NCBI GenBank assembly: GCA_934047225.1
Contig: OW203992.1
Location: forward strand, 6,003,501 to 6,067,500
DNA length: 64,000 bases
Direction: 5' to 3'
DNA from: Ypsolopha sequella
Taxonomy: Eukaryota; Arthropoda; Insecta; Lepidoptera; Ypsolophidae
Shown: piece by piece, positions 21,065 through 31,830 of the stretch
How positions within the stretch are numbered: the first letter of the stretch is position 1
Layout: each line of letters begins with the position of its first letter
Made by a program: the position numbers and the translations under genes
The notes under the pieces: generated by a model
What the model was told of the DNA's origin: nothing
The model's input: the letters and a program-made list of their open reading frames with translations, nothing else
Database searches by the model: none

Positions 21065-21529
21065 TGTTCGCGCCACTTCTTGTGGCTCTCATACTGCGGG
21101 GTAGTTGTGAATTAATATTTTCAACTGTCATTTTCGCTGCATCTCCACCCGCTTAGTTTTGGACGCAAATCAATCAGTCGTCAATCAGAAGCCTTTCACG
21201 CCGGAGGTATACGCTGATTGTCATTCGACTAGGTCCTACCTCGACCCTACCGCCCGCCATTTTGAGATCGCACCCGCTGTGCGCCTCATTTTCATCTATT
21301 ACTATTACGAAGAAGATTAGCCGAGAAGAGCGCAACCAGGCACGAAGAGGAAGAAGAAAACCATCTTGGAGAACACCAGAGACTTGGTGGCTCAGGCGAA
21401 GCGTGGTTTGTGGTGCATGCAGCTCCTTCCCAAGGTCAGATCTTTCATCTTCGTAATTATTTCTCTTCACTTCCCGCTATTTTTAAAACCTATGGTGATA
21501 CAAAGCACTGCCGTCATATCGCGTGCTCA
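21065..21529 (+). repeat. 5' LTR of BEL/Pao element
   Basis: TG...CA ends; same sequence as 27433-27897 throughout on visual comparison. Confidence 0.95.
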
Positions 21530-22015
21530 TTTTTTGGCCATTCGAGCCGGATCTAGATCCATTTTAGGCCCTTTGATCTGCGATCTATAACCATTTTTTG
21601 GTATTTCCAACCGCTATCTTCATGTTCTTTGTCTAAAGAACACGTGAATTCCGCTCTAATTTTCACTCTGCCCGCAGTATTACCCCGCATTCCCGCTCTT
21701 ATTTGCATTATCTATGCATTAAAACCCCGCATTCGTCAAAATATTAGTGATTCCATTTCCTATATACTGGAAATTATAAATTATCTACAGTGAAATACGC
21801 CATTCTGTTAATTTATCCGCTGCGATTATACCATTTGATCATTTCACAGAAAATATTATCTGCCTACCTGCTAATTCTTAATATTATCGAGAGGTACTCG
21901 TACACAGGTTCGTCCGCCGCCCGTGTTATCTCTAACTCATTAGCATTATTCTATGTTGTAGTCAGTATAAAACTTTCAATAGTTCTGGTACTTGCCTAAC
22001 TTTGTACTATATAAC

Positions 22016-23593
22016 ATGCCAAATTCCGCAGAAGCTGCAAAATTAAAGATGTCGTATAGTTTAAAGAAGCTTAAAAATAAAAGGCAAGAATTGTTTAATC
22101 GCCTTCAGAGAGTTTATGACTTTTCTAAAACCGCTTTAGAGGATGTTTCTTCGGCAGAATTGTTTATGGCCAATGTCGAAACTTTGGATACTGTACGCTC
22201 AGAAATTCATGTAATCATAGATGAAATTAATGACACAGAGGTATTGATAAATCCTAATTTTGAACCAAATTATCAAAGTTGGTCAGCTTTTGAGGATCTT
22301 TACTCCCATTGCAAATACATCAACCGGAAGTTATCACATTCTTCGAAATCGGCTGACTCTAAAGTTAAAGCTCCACTTGACATGGAATGTCCCAAAAAAC
22401 CTACTATCAAGCTTCCAAAACTGGAACTCGTTGGTTTTTCTGGTGAAGCTACTATGTGGCCAACATTCTATGAAACATTTAAAACCACGATTCACGATAA
22501 TCCGGACTTGACCGACAACGAACGAGTACAATACCTGATGGGTAAACTTTCTGGCCGGGCACTTTCGATTTGTTCTGGAATCACACCGAACGCAACTAAC
22601 TACGACATAATCTGGAAAACACTCGTTTCTACTTTTCAAGACTCGCGTAGTTTAGCCACTACTTATTTGGATCAAATGTTTGAATTTCGCCCTTTAACTA
22701 CCGCTAGTTCAAAAAACTTGGACTTGTTTTTAGACAAGTTCTGTTCCGCTGTTTCGTGTTTAAAATCACTGAATATTAAAGATCTGTCGGATTTTATCCT
22801 TATGTATTTGGCCCTTAAAAAACTTGATGTTGAAACCGCTCGTTCATTTGAAATGTTTAAACGTGGTTCCGATTTACCCCATTATGATGAATTAATATCA
22901 TTTTTACGGGAACAAACTAAGATACTGAACCGCACTGCACCCGCAATTACCGCTCCCGCTCCGAACCGCTCCGTTAATAATAATAACAACAAAACCGGGT
23001 ACAGTACCAAGTCAACCCATGCTTTTGTCTCCGCTTCGACCAATAATAATTGTTGTCCGCTATGTAAACAATTAAAACACTATAATTTATATAAGTGTCC
23101 CGAATTTGTGAAACTAGATATCGAGAAAAGATTTCAGTTCATCAAATCTAATAACGGTTGCACCAATTGTTTAAGTATTACGCATAACAATTCCGCTTGT
23201 AAATCGTCTTATAATTGCCGCCATTGTAATTGTAAACACCATTCGATGTTGTGCCGCAAACAAAATGTGATGAATACTCACACCGCGCTTGGTCAAAATA
23301 TTACCGTGTCTCCACGCACACATACGCAATCTTCGAGGTTGGTGGATCCTGCCGTATCGGCGACTAACACAGAACATATGACTAATGATTCTCAATCCGT
23401 ACCAACTGCGAGTAATAATATTTCTTTATGTAACTTACAGCCTAACTCGCAGCGTAATGAAACATGCCTTTTAGGTACAATTCAAGTGATCGTGAAAGAT
23501 TCTAACGGTATGTCAGTCCGTCTACGTGCGCTCTGCGACCCTGCGTCACAATCCAGTTTTTCGACGGTTCCTGTTGTGAGAAGCTTAACTTAA
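22016..23593 (+). CDS. BEL/Pao gag with start of protease
   Basis: Capsid-forming Gag protein. The first ATG in frame is at 22016 (an earlier in-frame TTG at 21992 is unlikely). About residues 135-290 resemble the DUF1759 Gag region: KLPKLELVGFSGEATMWPTF, then LMGKLSGRAL. Two Cys/His clusters near residues 345-430 (CPLCKQ, CTNCLS, NCRHCNCKHHSMLC) are nucleic-acid-binding knuckles. The C-terminus enters the aspartic protease (RALCDPASQSSF), where the frame breaks at a T5 run and stops at 23591. In most BEL elements Gag and Pol are one continuous frame, so the break is abnormal. Confidence 0.88.
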   Translation: MPNSAEAAKLKMSYSLKKLKNKRQELFNRLQRVYDFSKTALEDVSSAELFMANVETLDTVRSEIHVIIDEINDTEVLINPNFEPNYQSWSAFEDLYSHCKYINRKLSHSSKSADSKVKAPLDMECPKKPTIKLPKLELVGFSGEATMWPTFYETFKTTIHDNPDLTDNERVQYLMGKLSGRALSICSGITPNATNYDIIWKTLVSTFQDSRSLATTYLDQMFEFRPLTTASSKNLDLFLDKFCSAVSCLKSLNIKDLSDFILMYLALKKLDVETARSFEMFKRGSDLPHYDELISFLREQTKILNRTAPAITAPAPNRSVNNNNNKTGYSTKSTHAFVSASTNNNCCPLCKQLKHYNLYKCPEFVKLDIEKRFQFIKSNNGCTNCLSITHNNSACKSSYNCRHCNCKHHSMLCRKQNVMNTHTALGQNITVSPRTHTQSSRLVDPAVSATNTEHMTNDSQSVPTASNNISLCNLQPNSQRNETCLLGTIQVIVKDSNGMSVRLRALCDPASQSSFSTVPVVRSLT

Positions 23594-26500
23594 AATATGA
23601 GAAAATTCCCCGCGCTTTTGTTAAGGGCATCGGCTCTTCATCAAACCCAATTAAGGGTGCGACAAACCTTAAATTGTTTTCACGATTTGATGATTCGGTT
23701 TCAATTTCGCTTGACACTTATGTAATCGACCGTATTACCGACAACTTACCATCGGTGCAGGTCGATTTGTCTACGCTTTCATATTTAAAAGGTATCACAC
23801 TTGCTGATGAAACCTTTTACTTACCGGGCGAGATTGATATTCTTATCGGTGCATCTTTATTCGCGGATATCTTGTTATCAGGCCGCGTCTCTGGTCCCCC
23901 GGGTACGCCGACGGGATTTCAGACCATCTTCGGTTTTACGCTAATTGGTAATACGCCTGTTTACCAAAATACCGCATGTTCAATTTCGTTATGCTCTTAT
24001 ATGGAGATTGAACCGCCAATAGATTTTATTTTACAAAAATTTTGGCAATTAGAAGAGGTGCATTGTGAACCTGCTTCTAGTCCCGCAAATGATGAATGTG
24101 AAAAATTATTTATTAACAATGTGTCACGTGACCCCGCTGGTCGCTATTCGGTTTCTTTACCGTTCGCACGGAATCCTAACATACTAGGAAACTCGTACCA
24201 TCACGCAAAAAAGTGTTTTATGTCTCTTGAGCGTAGGTTTGTTTCTAACGCAGATTTACGTTCCGAGTATAACAATATAATAAATGAATACCTAACTAAA
24301 GGTTACATATCCCCGCTTCATAATGATGACCAATTATCTCTTGGTTATTATATTCCGCATCATCCCGTAGTGCGTGTTGATAAATCAACGACAAAGGTGC
24401 GTATTTGTATGAATGCCAGTACTAAGACTGACTCCGCTGATGGTACTCGTGTCTCATTAAATGACACGCTGCACACAGGTGCTAATTTGCAAAACGATTT
24501 GTTTTTAATTTTACTTGACTTCCGCTTGTATGAAATCGCTTTTACCTCGGATATCAAACAAATGTTCTTACAAGTTTTGGTTAACGCCGATGATCGCAAA
24601 TTTCAAAAGTTTTTATACCGCTTTGACACGTGTTCACCGCTTATCGCTTATCAGTTCAATCGCGTCTGCTTTGGACTACGTAGTAGCCCTTTCCTTGCGA
24701 TGAGAGTAGTCAGGAAACTCTGTGAGGATGGGAGTTCAGCGTACCCGCTCGCCGCTACTGCAGCCGCACGAAACTGTTACATGGACGACATCTGCTATAG
24801 CACGCCCACCGTGCAGGGCTCCTTACAGCTCAGAGATGAGCTGGTAGGATTGCTTAAGGCCGGTGGCTTTGAGCTCGTCAAGTGGTCTAGTAACTGTCAA
24901 CAGTTACTTGATACACTGCCTGATACTCACCGCTTAAATTCTAGTAAGAATTTTGAAGAACAAACTCAAACTCTTAAAGTTCTTGGCTTACAGTGGTCGC
25001 CTGATTCTGACGAGTTCTCTTTTACTGTATCGCTAGATAGTCGCCCATGTACTAAACGCAATGTTTTGTCCGTGATAGCACGTCAGTACGACGTCCTCGG
25101 CTTTACCGCTCCTGTGATCTTGTACGCAAAATTACTCTTGCAGAAAATCTGTATTTTAAAATTAGACTGGGATGAAACACTACCCTCTGATATTGCGCAG
25201 ATTTGGCAAAACTATTTGAAGGAGCTACCTGTTTTGCGGGATTTACGTATTAAACGCCACTTAGACGTGTTCCAAAATTCGAAAATTTCGATAATATCAT
25301 TTGCAGACGCAAGTGAACGTGGATACGGATGTGTCGTATATATTAGAGTACAAGATGACTCAGACACTTGCACTAGCATTCGGCTGGTATGCGCAAAGTC
25401 AAAAGTCTGTCCGCTCAAGACCGTCAGTGTCGCCCGCCTTGAGCTTTGTGCCTCGTTACTCATGTCGAAATTAACTCGTCGTGTAGTTGACGCTTATAAA
25501 ATACGTCACAATATTGAACGTATTTACTGTTTTACCGATTCTATGGTAACTTTACACTGGATACATTCCTCACCGCACAGGTTTAAAACCTTTGTCGCGA
25601 CGCGTATAACAAAAATAATATCCGCTATTCCCGCTGAATGTTTTTACCATACAGCTGGTTCTCAAAACCCGAGCGACTGTCTTTCCCGTGGTCTCACTCC
25701 CACGCAGTTGATGAGTCACCCGCTCTGGTTCACTGGACCTGCTTGGCTTTATCTGGACGCTAAAGAGTGGCCAATCAAAACAATAGAATCAGCTTCTATT
25801 GAAGAAAACTTGCCGGAATCAAAAACAATTTCTCTTCCCGCTTTTAGTAATGAAGAACCGCATCCTCTTCTTTCTCTTTCGGAAAGAATTTCGTCATGGC
25901 TTGTGCTTTTACACACAATCATTTACATATACCGATTTTTACGTATTTTACCGCGCTCTAATATTTTTACCGCTATCGATATGGATTTCGCTGAAGTTGC
26001 ATTGATTAAAGCTCTTCAAGCATTTTATTTTCTTGATGAAATAAAAAGATTAAAGTCAAATAAACTTTGTTCTCCCGCTTTAAATCGACTATCGCCATTT
26101 TTAGATAAAAATGGATTGTTACGCGTTGGTGGTCGACTTCGCAACACAGACATGACGTTCGATCAACAACACCCTGTGTTGTTACCTCGTAAAAATCATA
26201 TTGTCGAATTGATTATCATTCATTATCATCGCAAAAATTGTCACATTGGACCAGTGGCTTTAATGTCAATAATCCGCCAAAAATTTTGGATACTTTCCTG
26301 TCGAAATATTGTTCGTCGCGTAATACATAGCTGCAATTATTGTTTTAAGGCGAAGCCGAGACAAACCTTCCCTTTCATGGCAGATTTACCATCATGCCGC
26401 GTTAATGAGGCTAAAGCTTTTGTCCACTGCGCTGTGGATTATTGTGGTCCTATCAGTATCACTCCGTATCGAAAACGTGGAGTCCGTCCCGTCAAATGTT

Positions 26501-26655
26501 ACCTCTGCATATTTGTATGCCTGGTGACTCGTGCAGTTCACGTTGAATTGGCAACTGATCTTAGCACGAACACTTTTCTTTCCGCGTTAAACGTTTTTTA
26601 TCTAGACGTGGAGCAGTGTCTTTCGTATATTCAGATAATGCTACGAACTTTGTAG
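23594..26655 (+). CDS. BEL/Pao pol: protease, reverse transcriptase, RNase H, integrase N-part
   Basis: The frame is open before the break at about 23566 and runs to 26653. It covers the rest of the protease (DILIGASLFADILL region), the reverse transcriptase with catalytic NCYMDDICYS at about 24772-24801, RNase H (ISFADASERGYGCVVY and FTDSMVTLHW), and the integrase zinc-binding HHCC region (HYHRKNCHIG to CNYCFKAKP) followed by the first catalytic Asp in CAVDYCGPI. The frame leaves the family pattern at a T6 run near 26600, losing the second Asp, which is read in the next frame. Confidence 0.88.
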
Positions 26656-27332
26656 GCGCTAGAAATGCCCTCTCAGAAATTTACAATTTGACAAACTCCG
26701 AAGAATTTAAAACGTCTTTCGCGAATGAACTTGCCGATCATAGAATACAATGGAAATTTAATATTCCACGTAGCCCACATTTTGGGGGACATTATGAGAT
26801 ATATGTCAAAGGATTTAAGACGCATTTGCATAGAGTAGTAGGTACTCAACTGTTGACCTACGAAGAATTATTAACTGTAGTTACGCAAATAGAATGTGTC
26901 ATAAATTCTCGTCCGCTTACGCTGCTGAGTGAAGATCCATCTGAACTTAGCGCGTTAACTCCTGCACATTTTCTGATGTCAACTCCTTTAAAAGAATTAC
27001 CCGCTTGTAAGGTGGCTGATGAGCCAGTTAATTTATTACGTCGCTACGCGTTGCTTGATCAAATGGTAGAATCGTTCGCAAGGCGATGGAAGAATGATTA
27101 TCTCCATCTTCTCCAGTCTAGAGGAAAATGGAATACACCTTCCAACCCAATCAAAATTGGATCTGTTGTCGTTGTAGTTACCGATAACACTCCACCGCTT
27201 CAATGGCCGCTCGGTGTTATTGTAGCTGTATACCCTGGCAAAGATAATGTCATTAGGGTAGCTTCTGTCAAAACGACGACAGGTGTTTACAAACGACCTG
27301 TCGTGCGTCTTTGCCCTCTCCCATCTCAATAA
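26616..27332 (+). CDS. BEL/Pao pol: integrase C-part and DUF5641-like tail
   Basis: A third frame carries the second and third integrase catalytic residues (YSDNATNFVGA and FGGHYEIYVKGFKTH), then RWKNDYLHLLQSRGKW and a tail ending VVRLCPLPSQ, typical of the BEL pol C-terminus. It overlaps the previous frame by 40 bases and is its continuation after a one-base shift at a T6 run. The canonical Trp before the catalytic Glu is Tyr here. Confidence 0.85.
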   Translation: MSFVYSDNATNFVGARNALSEIYNLTNSEEFKTSFANELADHRIQWKFNIPRSPHFGGHYEIYVKGFKTHLHRVVGTQLLTYEELLTVVTQIECVINSRPLTLLSEDPSELSALTPAHFLMSTPLKELPACKVADEPVNLLRRYALLDQMVESFARRWKNDYLHLLQSRGKWNTPSNPIKIGSVVVVVTDNTPPLQWPLGVIVAVYPGKDNVIRVASVKTTTGVYKRPVVRLCPLPSQ

Positions 27333-27432
27333 CTCCTTTCTTTGCCCCCGCTTCAAAATTTCGTTATTCTCTGTCTTATTTTTACTTTTCTATTCTTATT
27401 TTAAAACCAATGGTTTTAACGCCGGGGGCAAA

Positions 27433-27897
27433 TGTTCGCGCCACTTCTTGTGGCTCTCATACTGCGGGGTAGTTGTGAATTAATATTTTCAACTGTCATT
27501 TTCGCTGCATCTCCACCCGCTTAGTTTTGGACGCAAATCAATCAGTCGTCAATCAGAAGCCTTTCACGCCGGAGGTATACGCTGATTGTCATTCGACTAG
27601 GTCCTACCTCGACCCTACCGCCCGCCATTTTGAGATCGCACCCGCTGTGCGCCTCATTTTCATCTATTACTATTACGAAGAAGATTAGCCGAGAAGAGCG
27701 CAACCAGGCACGAAGAGGAAGAAGAAAACCATCTTGGAGAACACCAGAGACTTGGTGGCTCAGGCGAAGCGTGGTTTGTGGTGCATGCAGCTCCTTCCCA
27801 AGGTCAGATCTTTCATCTTCGTAATTATTTCTCTTCACTTCCCGCTATTTTTAAAACCTATGGTGATACAAAGCACTGCCGTCATATCGCGTGCTCA
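27433..27897 (+). repeat. 3' LTR of BEL/Pao element
   Basis: Preceded by the polypurine tract CGGGGGCAAA; followed by target duplication ATCTG. Confidence 0.95.
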
Positions 27898-28045
27898 ATC
27901 TGTTTACTTCCAAAGGTTGCCTGCAAGATATTGCTATTAGCAATAAGTGCCATCTTTGTACACCATGTTTGATTTTTTTATGGTTGTCTGTATTAATTTG
28001 TGTGAATGTGCAAAAAGTGTTATAAATACATGAAAAAATGAGAAA
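27898..28045 (+). pseudogene. LINE-1 piece E: 3' UTR end
   Basis: After the duplicated ATCTG the LINE 3' UTR continues: AGGTTGCCTGCAAGATATTG, TAGCAATAAGTGCC, and ends near GTGTTATAAATAC. The same UTR type is on the minus strand at 55650-55780. Confidence 0.75.
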
Positions 28046-28100
28046 GGGTTTTTTTAACCCAGCACAACTTTTATGAAACATCAACATCGCTCGTACGATA

Positions 28101-28343
28101 CCTGCAGCCTTTCCTGTGTACCATAAATGTTATACTTTTTTTTTCCACTGTTTAACGGCTCTGGATACAGTCCTTTGGAGCCAATCATAATTTAAAGTTC
28201 ACAAGATTATATTTGTTTTATTTCCTCACACTGCATTGAAAAACGTAGTATGATACACGGGCGTAAGAGCAATAAATTACTCGGTTACGTTTAAATCGTC
28301 CTCGTAATTTATTCCTTTTCGCCCTTGTAGCATAAACTACTAT
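28101..28343 (+). repeat. Dispersed repeat B, truncated copy
   Basis: Begins at CCTGCAGCCTTTCCTGTG, lacking the first part of 4851-5267 and missing the central AACACTCGCTACGCTCG palindrome. Confidence 0.78.
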
Positions 28344-28507
28344 TATACATATAGGCGTTTAAATTTGGTAGCTTCTTATGCACTTCATAATAATGAAAAT
28401 TAAACGTCACAAGATCAAAACTTTATATATATTTTTAACGTAATTAATGATGACGTCTGTAACCTTGTAAAATACTAAAACTTTAATGCAGTCAAACGTT
28501 AAATCGA

Positions 28508-28717
28508 TATACAATGTGTTCCAGAAAGGTGTCGTCATATTTGAAGATGATATGGGACAACTTTTACTATGGAACCAAAACTGAAACCGCGCTGTACTTT
28601 CGGCCGAGTTTTTGCACTTTTCTTTAAAACCGCCGATTTTTTTTTCATGTTCTATCTATACCACTGACTGAATAAGCTCTTCAAATATGATCACACCTTT
28701 CTGTTACACGTCGTATA
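28508..28717. mobile_element. Foldback MITE E, copy 2
   Basis: Same ends and central CAACTTTTACTATGGAACC tract as 12790-13061, more diverged. Confidence 0.65.
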
Positions 28718-29045
28718 TCAAATATGCTTAAGACGCTATATACTGCGAAAGGGCTGCCACATTAGAAAAAAAAAATTTACTTACTAGAATAATTATTGAA
28801 AATCTGCTCAAGTAAATGCGTTTTCTTTTTTATACTTTTTTTTTTATTTTGAAAAATCTTAACCTTTTTGTTACCCTTATCTTAACCCAAGTGATTGCGG
28901 AATTCGGTACTTATTTTAAATTATAGTTGCAATAGGTAAGCTTCTCACAACCATAGCTGCGTTACTTTATATTCTCTGGCTGCGTGGTGATCGTGGTCGG
29001 TCCGCACACACAACACGCTTCCGCCTGCCAGTGTGTAGATATAGC

Positions 29046-29315
29046 TATACAAGGTGACTTTTTGATCATCGTCCAAATTCATACTGGAGGCTTGATAAGT
29101 GATCAGTATCTTGGATCAATAACAATTTTTGTGAAATTTGTAAAATGAAATTTCGGCTTCCCATAGAAATTCACTTCCAGTTCCGAGTGAATCACTATGG
29201 GGAGTCGAAATTTCATTTTACGAATTCCACCAAAATTGTTATTGATCCATGATACTGATCACTTACCAAGCCACCAGTGTGAATTTGGACGATGATCAAA
29301 AAGTCAAATTGTATA
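29046..29315. mobile_element. Foldback MITE D, copy 2
   Basis: Same TIRs and loop orientation as 8210-8476, starting TATACAAGGTGACTTTTTG. Confidence 0.82.
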
Positions 29316-29512
29316 TGCACTACTTTTAAATAGCATGGTTTTTATAGAGAACGCCATTGATAAGCTAAAATTTTAACTTTTGATATATTTTTTACTTTTA
29401 CCGTGCTGCACATATAAATAAATTTGAATTTGAAAATTTGATCTATTACCGATATCAACGCGATATAAAAGTTAACTATAATGTTATTAAAACTCGCGTG
29501 AGCTGACATACT

Positions 29513-29735
29513 AAATTATTATTACATACGGCTTGAACACTCACGTGTGATTGTTGTTGACTATATGCCAACCGTTTCACCGATACAATTTCGGCATTAT
29601 CAAGGCGAGTGTCGTTCTTAGGACGACGACGCGGCGTTCACCGTCGTTTTCAAACGGGCACTCATCGGTGAAACGGTTGGCATATAGTCAACAACAATCA
29701 CACGTGAGTGTTCAAGCCGTATGTAATAATAATTT
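29513..29735. mobile_element. Hairpin element with 70-bp near-exact arms
   Basis: Arms 29513-29585 and about 29663-29735 are complementary with no difference noticed, including TGCCAACCGTTTCACCGAT. The 78-bp loop is GC-rich around GACGACGACGCGGCG. No coding capacity. Confidence 0.82.
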
Positions 29736-29941
29736 CGATATAAAAGTGGCAACACAAAAAAAGGGGTAACTATTATATAAGTAATGGCACTGGTATTTCC
29801 AATGGCCTTAACTGTTAATAGCCTGCTATTTATAGCCTAGGCAATAAAGCCTACTTATTGGTAGAAACCCACTAAGCTATTAGGTTGTATAGTTGACCGC
29901 TGAATGACTTTCTTTGACATAAAATATAGGCCAGTTCCAAC

Positions 29942-30205
29942 TAGGGTTGCCAGATGGTCGGGATTCGTCGGGATTGTCCCGACGTTTCATATGATGTCCA
30001 GAGTCCCGACAAAATACAAATTGTCCCGACAAATAACAAATAACAACGGTCGGTGGGCAAAAAAGTATTTTCTTGCAATTACTTTAATCATTATAATAAA
30101 AAAAAAATTGATTAGTAATAATTATTTGTCCCGACCATAATCCCAAAATCCCGGCTTTTTGAAACTTTTGCCCAGATATTTTGGTTTTCTCATCTGGCAA
30201 CCCTA
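29942..30205. mobile_element. hAT MITE with 8-bp duplication GTTCCAAC
   Basis: TIRs TAGGGTTGCCAGATG and complement; duplication GTTCCAAC at 29934-29941 and 30206-30213. A diverged copy is at 61554-61796, and a longer element with similar ends at 54432-55005. Confidence 0.88.
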
Positions 30206-30237
30206 GTTCCAACAGAGCTATTCAAAGTAAAACAGAT

Positions 30238-30545
30238 ATATACAGGGTGGAAAAAATGTAAGGGCCCTGGAGGGGAACTACCTGAAATCCTTTAGATAGC
30301 TCATTTTACTGAAAGGAAACATTCCTTTATTTTTTAAAAGAAACAAAACTCCATTCAAAGATATTCTGAAATTCGCTTGTCTCACCCGGGAATCGAACAA
30401 ACTAAAAATAAACCCTCGCTATTTTATTACAATACGAATCGGTAGGATTATTGTTCAGGATAAAATTTGTCTAATAAACATTTAGTCTTACACTCATCTG
30501 TTGTACGAGATATCCATGAAATTGAATATTTATTACAAGTTCTTT
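30238..30545. mobile_element. Single arm of foldback element A
   Basis: Matches the left arm of 11765-12791 from TATACAGGGTGG to TTACAAGTTCTTT, then stops abruptly. The other arm is absent. Confidence 0.75.
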
Positions 30546-31830
30546 AAACGGACGAAAATAAACTTGAAATTGCAAATGTCTTTGATCAAATGTAATTTAT
30601 TACTGAGCACAAAATTATAGAAAGTCTAGTAAAGGCGTTTTGAAAAATAAAAAACCGACCAGTTCCGTATACCCTTACAATACGTGGTAAATAATTCCAC
30701 TTGCACTTATTAATGTCCAACTTAACTTAACACTTGCGATCTATTAAACTCTTTGTATCTAAAGGGTCTAATTAAGTTGGACCTTTATAACTTCCCCAAT
30801 AATTAAATATTTGTAATTTTCAGAATTGCCTTTCTGTGTGCTATAAGACCTACCTGTGGACGAAATTTTAAGTTTCTAAGTCAACTACGATTCCCTTGCG
30901 AGTGTCAAAAATTTGTATTAAATTGATTATTATATATAATGTGTAGTTAAGAGTATGACATAGCCAAAACAAAAACCAGTTCCGGGCGTGGCTTATTCTA
31001 TTTTACGATAGCGCGCGGGGGGAAATTCGTCCCGGTCTCTAAGCTCGCGTCACCATAGCAAAAATACGAATAGAGTGGACGAGGCAGGGTCAAAAGTAAT
31101 ACGTATTTTATTTTATCTAATTGATTAGTGTATTTCGATCATCGTCACACGGCATTGATCCTACTTGCTATCACGTCGGGACGTAAATTTATTATGGTCG
31201 GCTAAAAGTGGTTTTTTGAGTGTTTGATTTATCAGTTGACCCTCGGAACATTTCAGACACTCCTTTAGAGATACATAATAATATTGTGACGGTTAATTGT
31301 CACCATTACCCATTCTTTAAATATTTTTCGCCCGTTGAGCTGGTTTTACACTTGCGGGAAAATAAATTGGACCAAAAATTTCTTTACAAAATTTTTTTAC
31401 TAAAGTTGTTATTACAAAAAGTGGAAACTAACAAATATTCTCAGAAGGAATGCACCACGTCACTATCTATCTCACTGTAGCCTATATCAATTATGCCTCT
31501 CTCATTCAACCACGATTAACTGCGTTACTATCTCATTCCAACTCATTTTAAATAGCGTCACTATTTATCTCACTCTAACGCGTGTTAAATGGCATTTCTA
31601 ATGAACGTCAAATATTTTTACTGCCCGCCACTCTTTCATTCTAAATTCTAATTATTTTAAAAAATACGCAGCTCCTTGGGTAGTAAAATAGCAATAACTT
31701 TTTTTTAAAAAGTAATACACAGAAATTGCCAGATCATTTGAAAACAATATTTGATGAGCCGTTATTTAAGACAATTTGCAAAACTAACATAGGACATTTT
31801 TTTTCAGGGTGTGGTATCGAACTAACCTAA
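30546..31830. other. Intronic stretch without recognised gene
   Basis: The open frame at 31220-31480 shows no motif I recognise. A GC-rich patch lies at 30980-31040. No repeats to other parts of the window noticed. Confidence 0.35.

Larger units (their letters stand above)
21065..27897 (+). mobile_element. Complete BEL/Pao LTR retrotransposon
   Basis: Two LTRs of 465 bp (21065-21529 and 27433-27897), read as identical, begin TGTTCG and end GCTCA. The 5-bp target duplication ATCTG is at 21060-21064 and 27898-27902. A primer site-like TGGCCATTCGAGCCGG starts at 21535, and a purine-rich GGGGGCAAA precedes the 3' LTR. Gag and pol frames between carry two frame breaks. Identical LTRs indicate a very recent insertion. 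Confidence 0.95.

Noticed and set aside
21174..21470. 98-residue minus-strand frame repeated exactly at 27542-27838
   Set aside because: Both lie in the BEL LTRs; the repetition follows from LTR identity, not from a gene.
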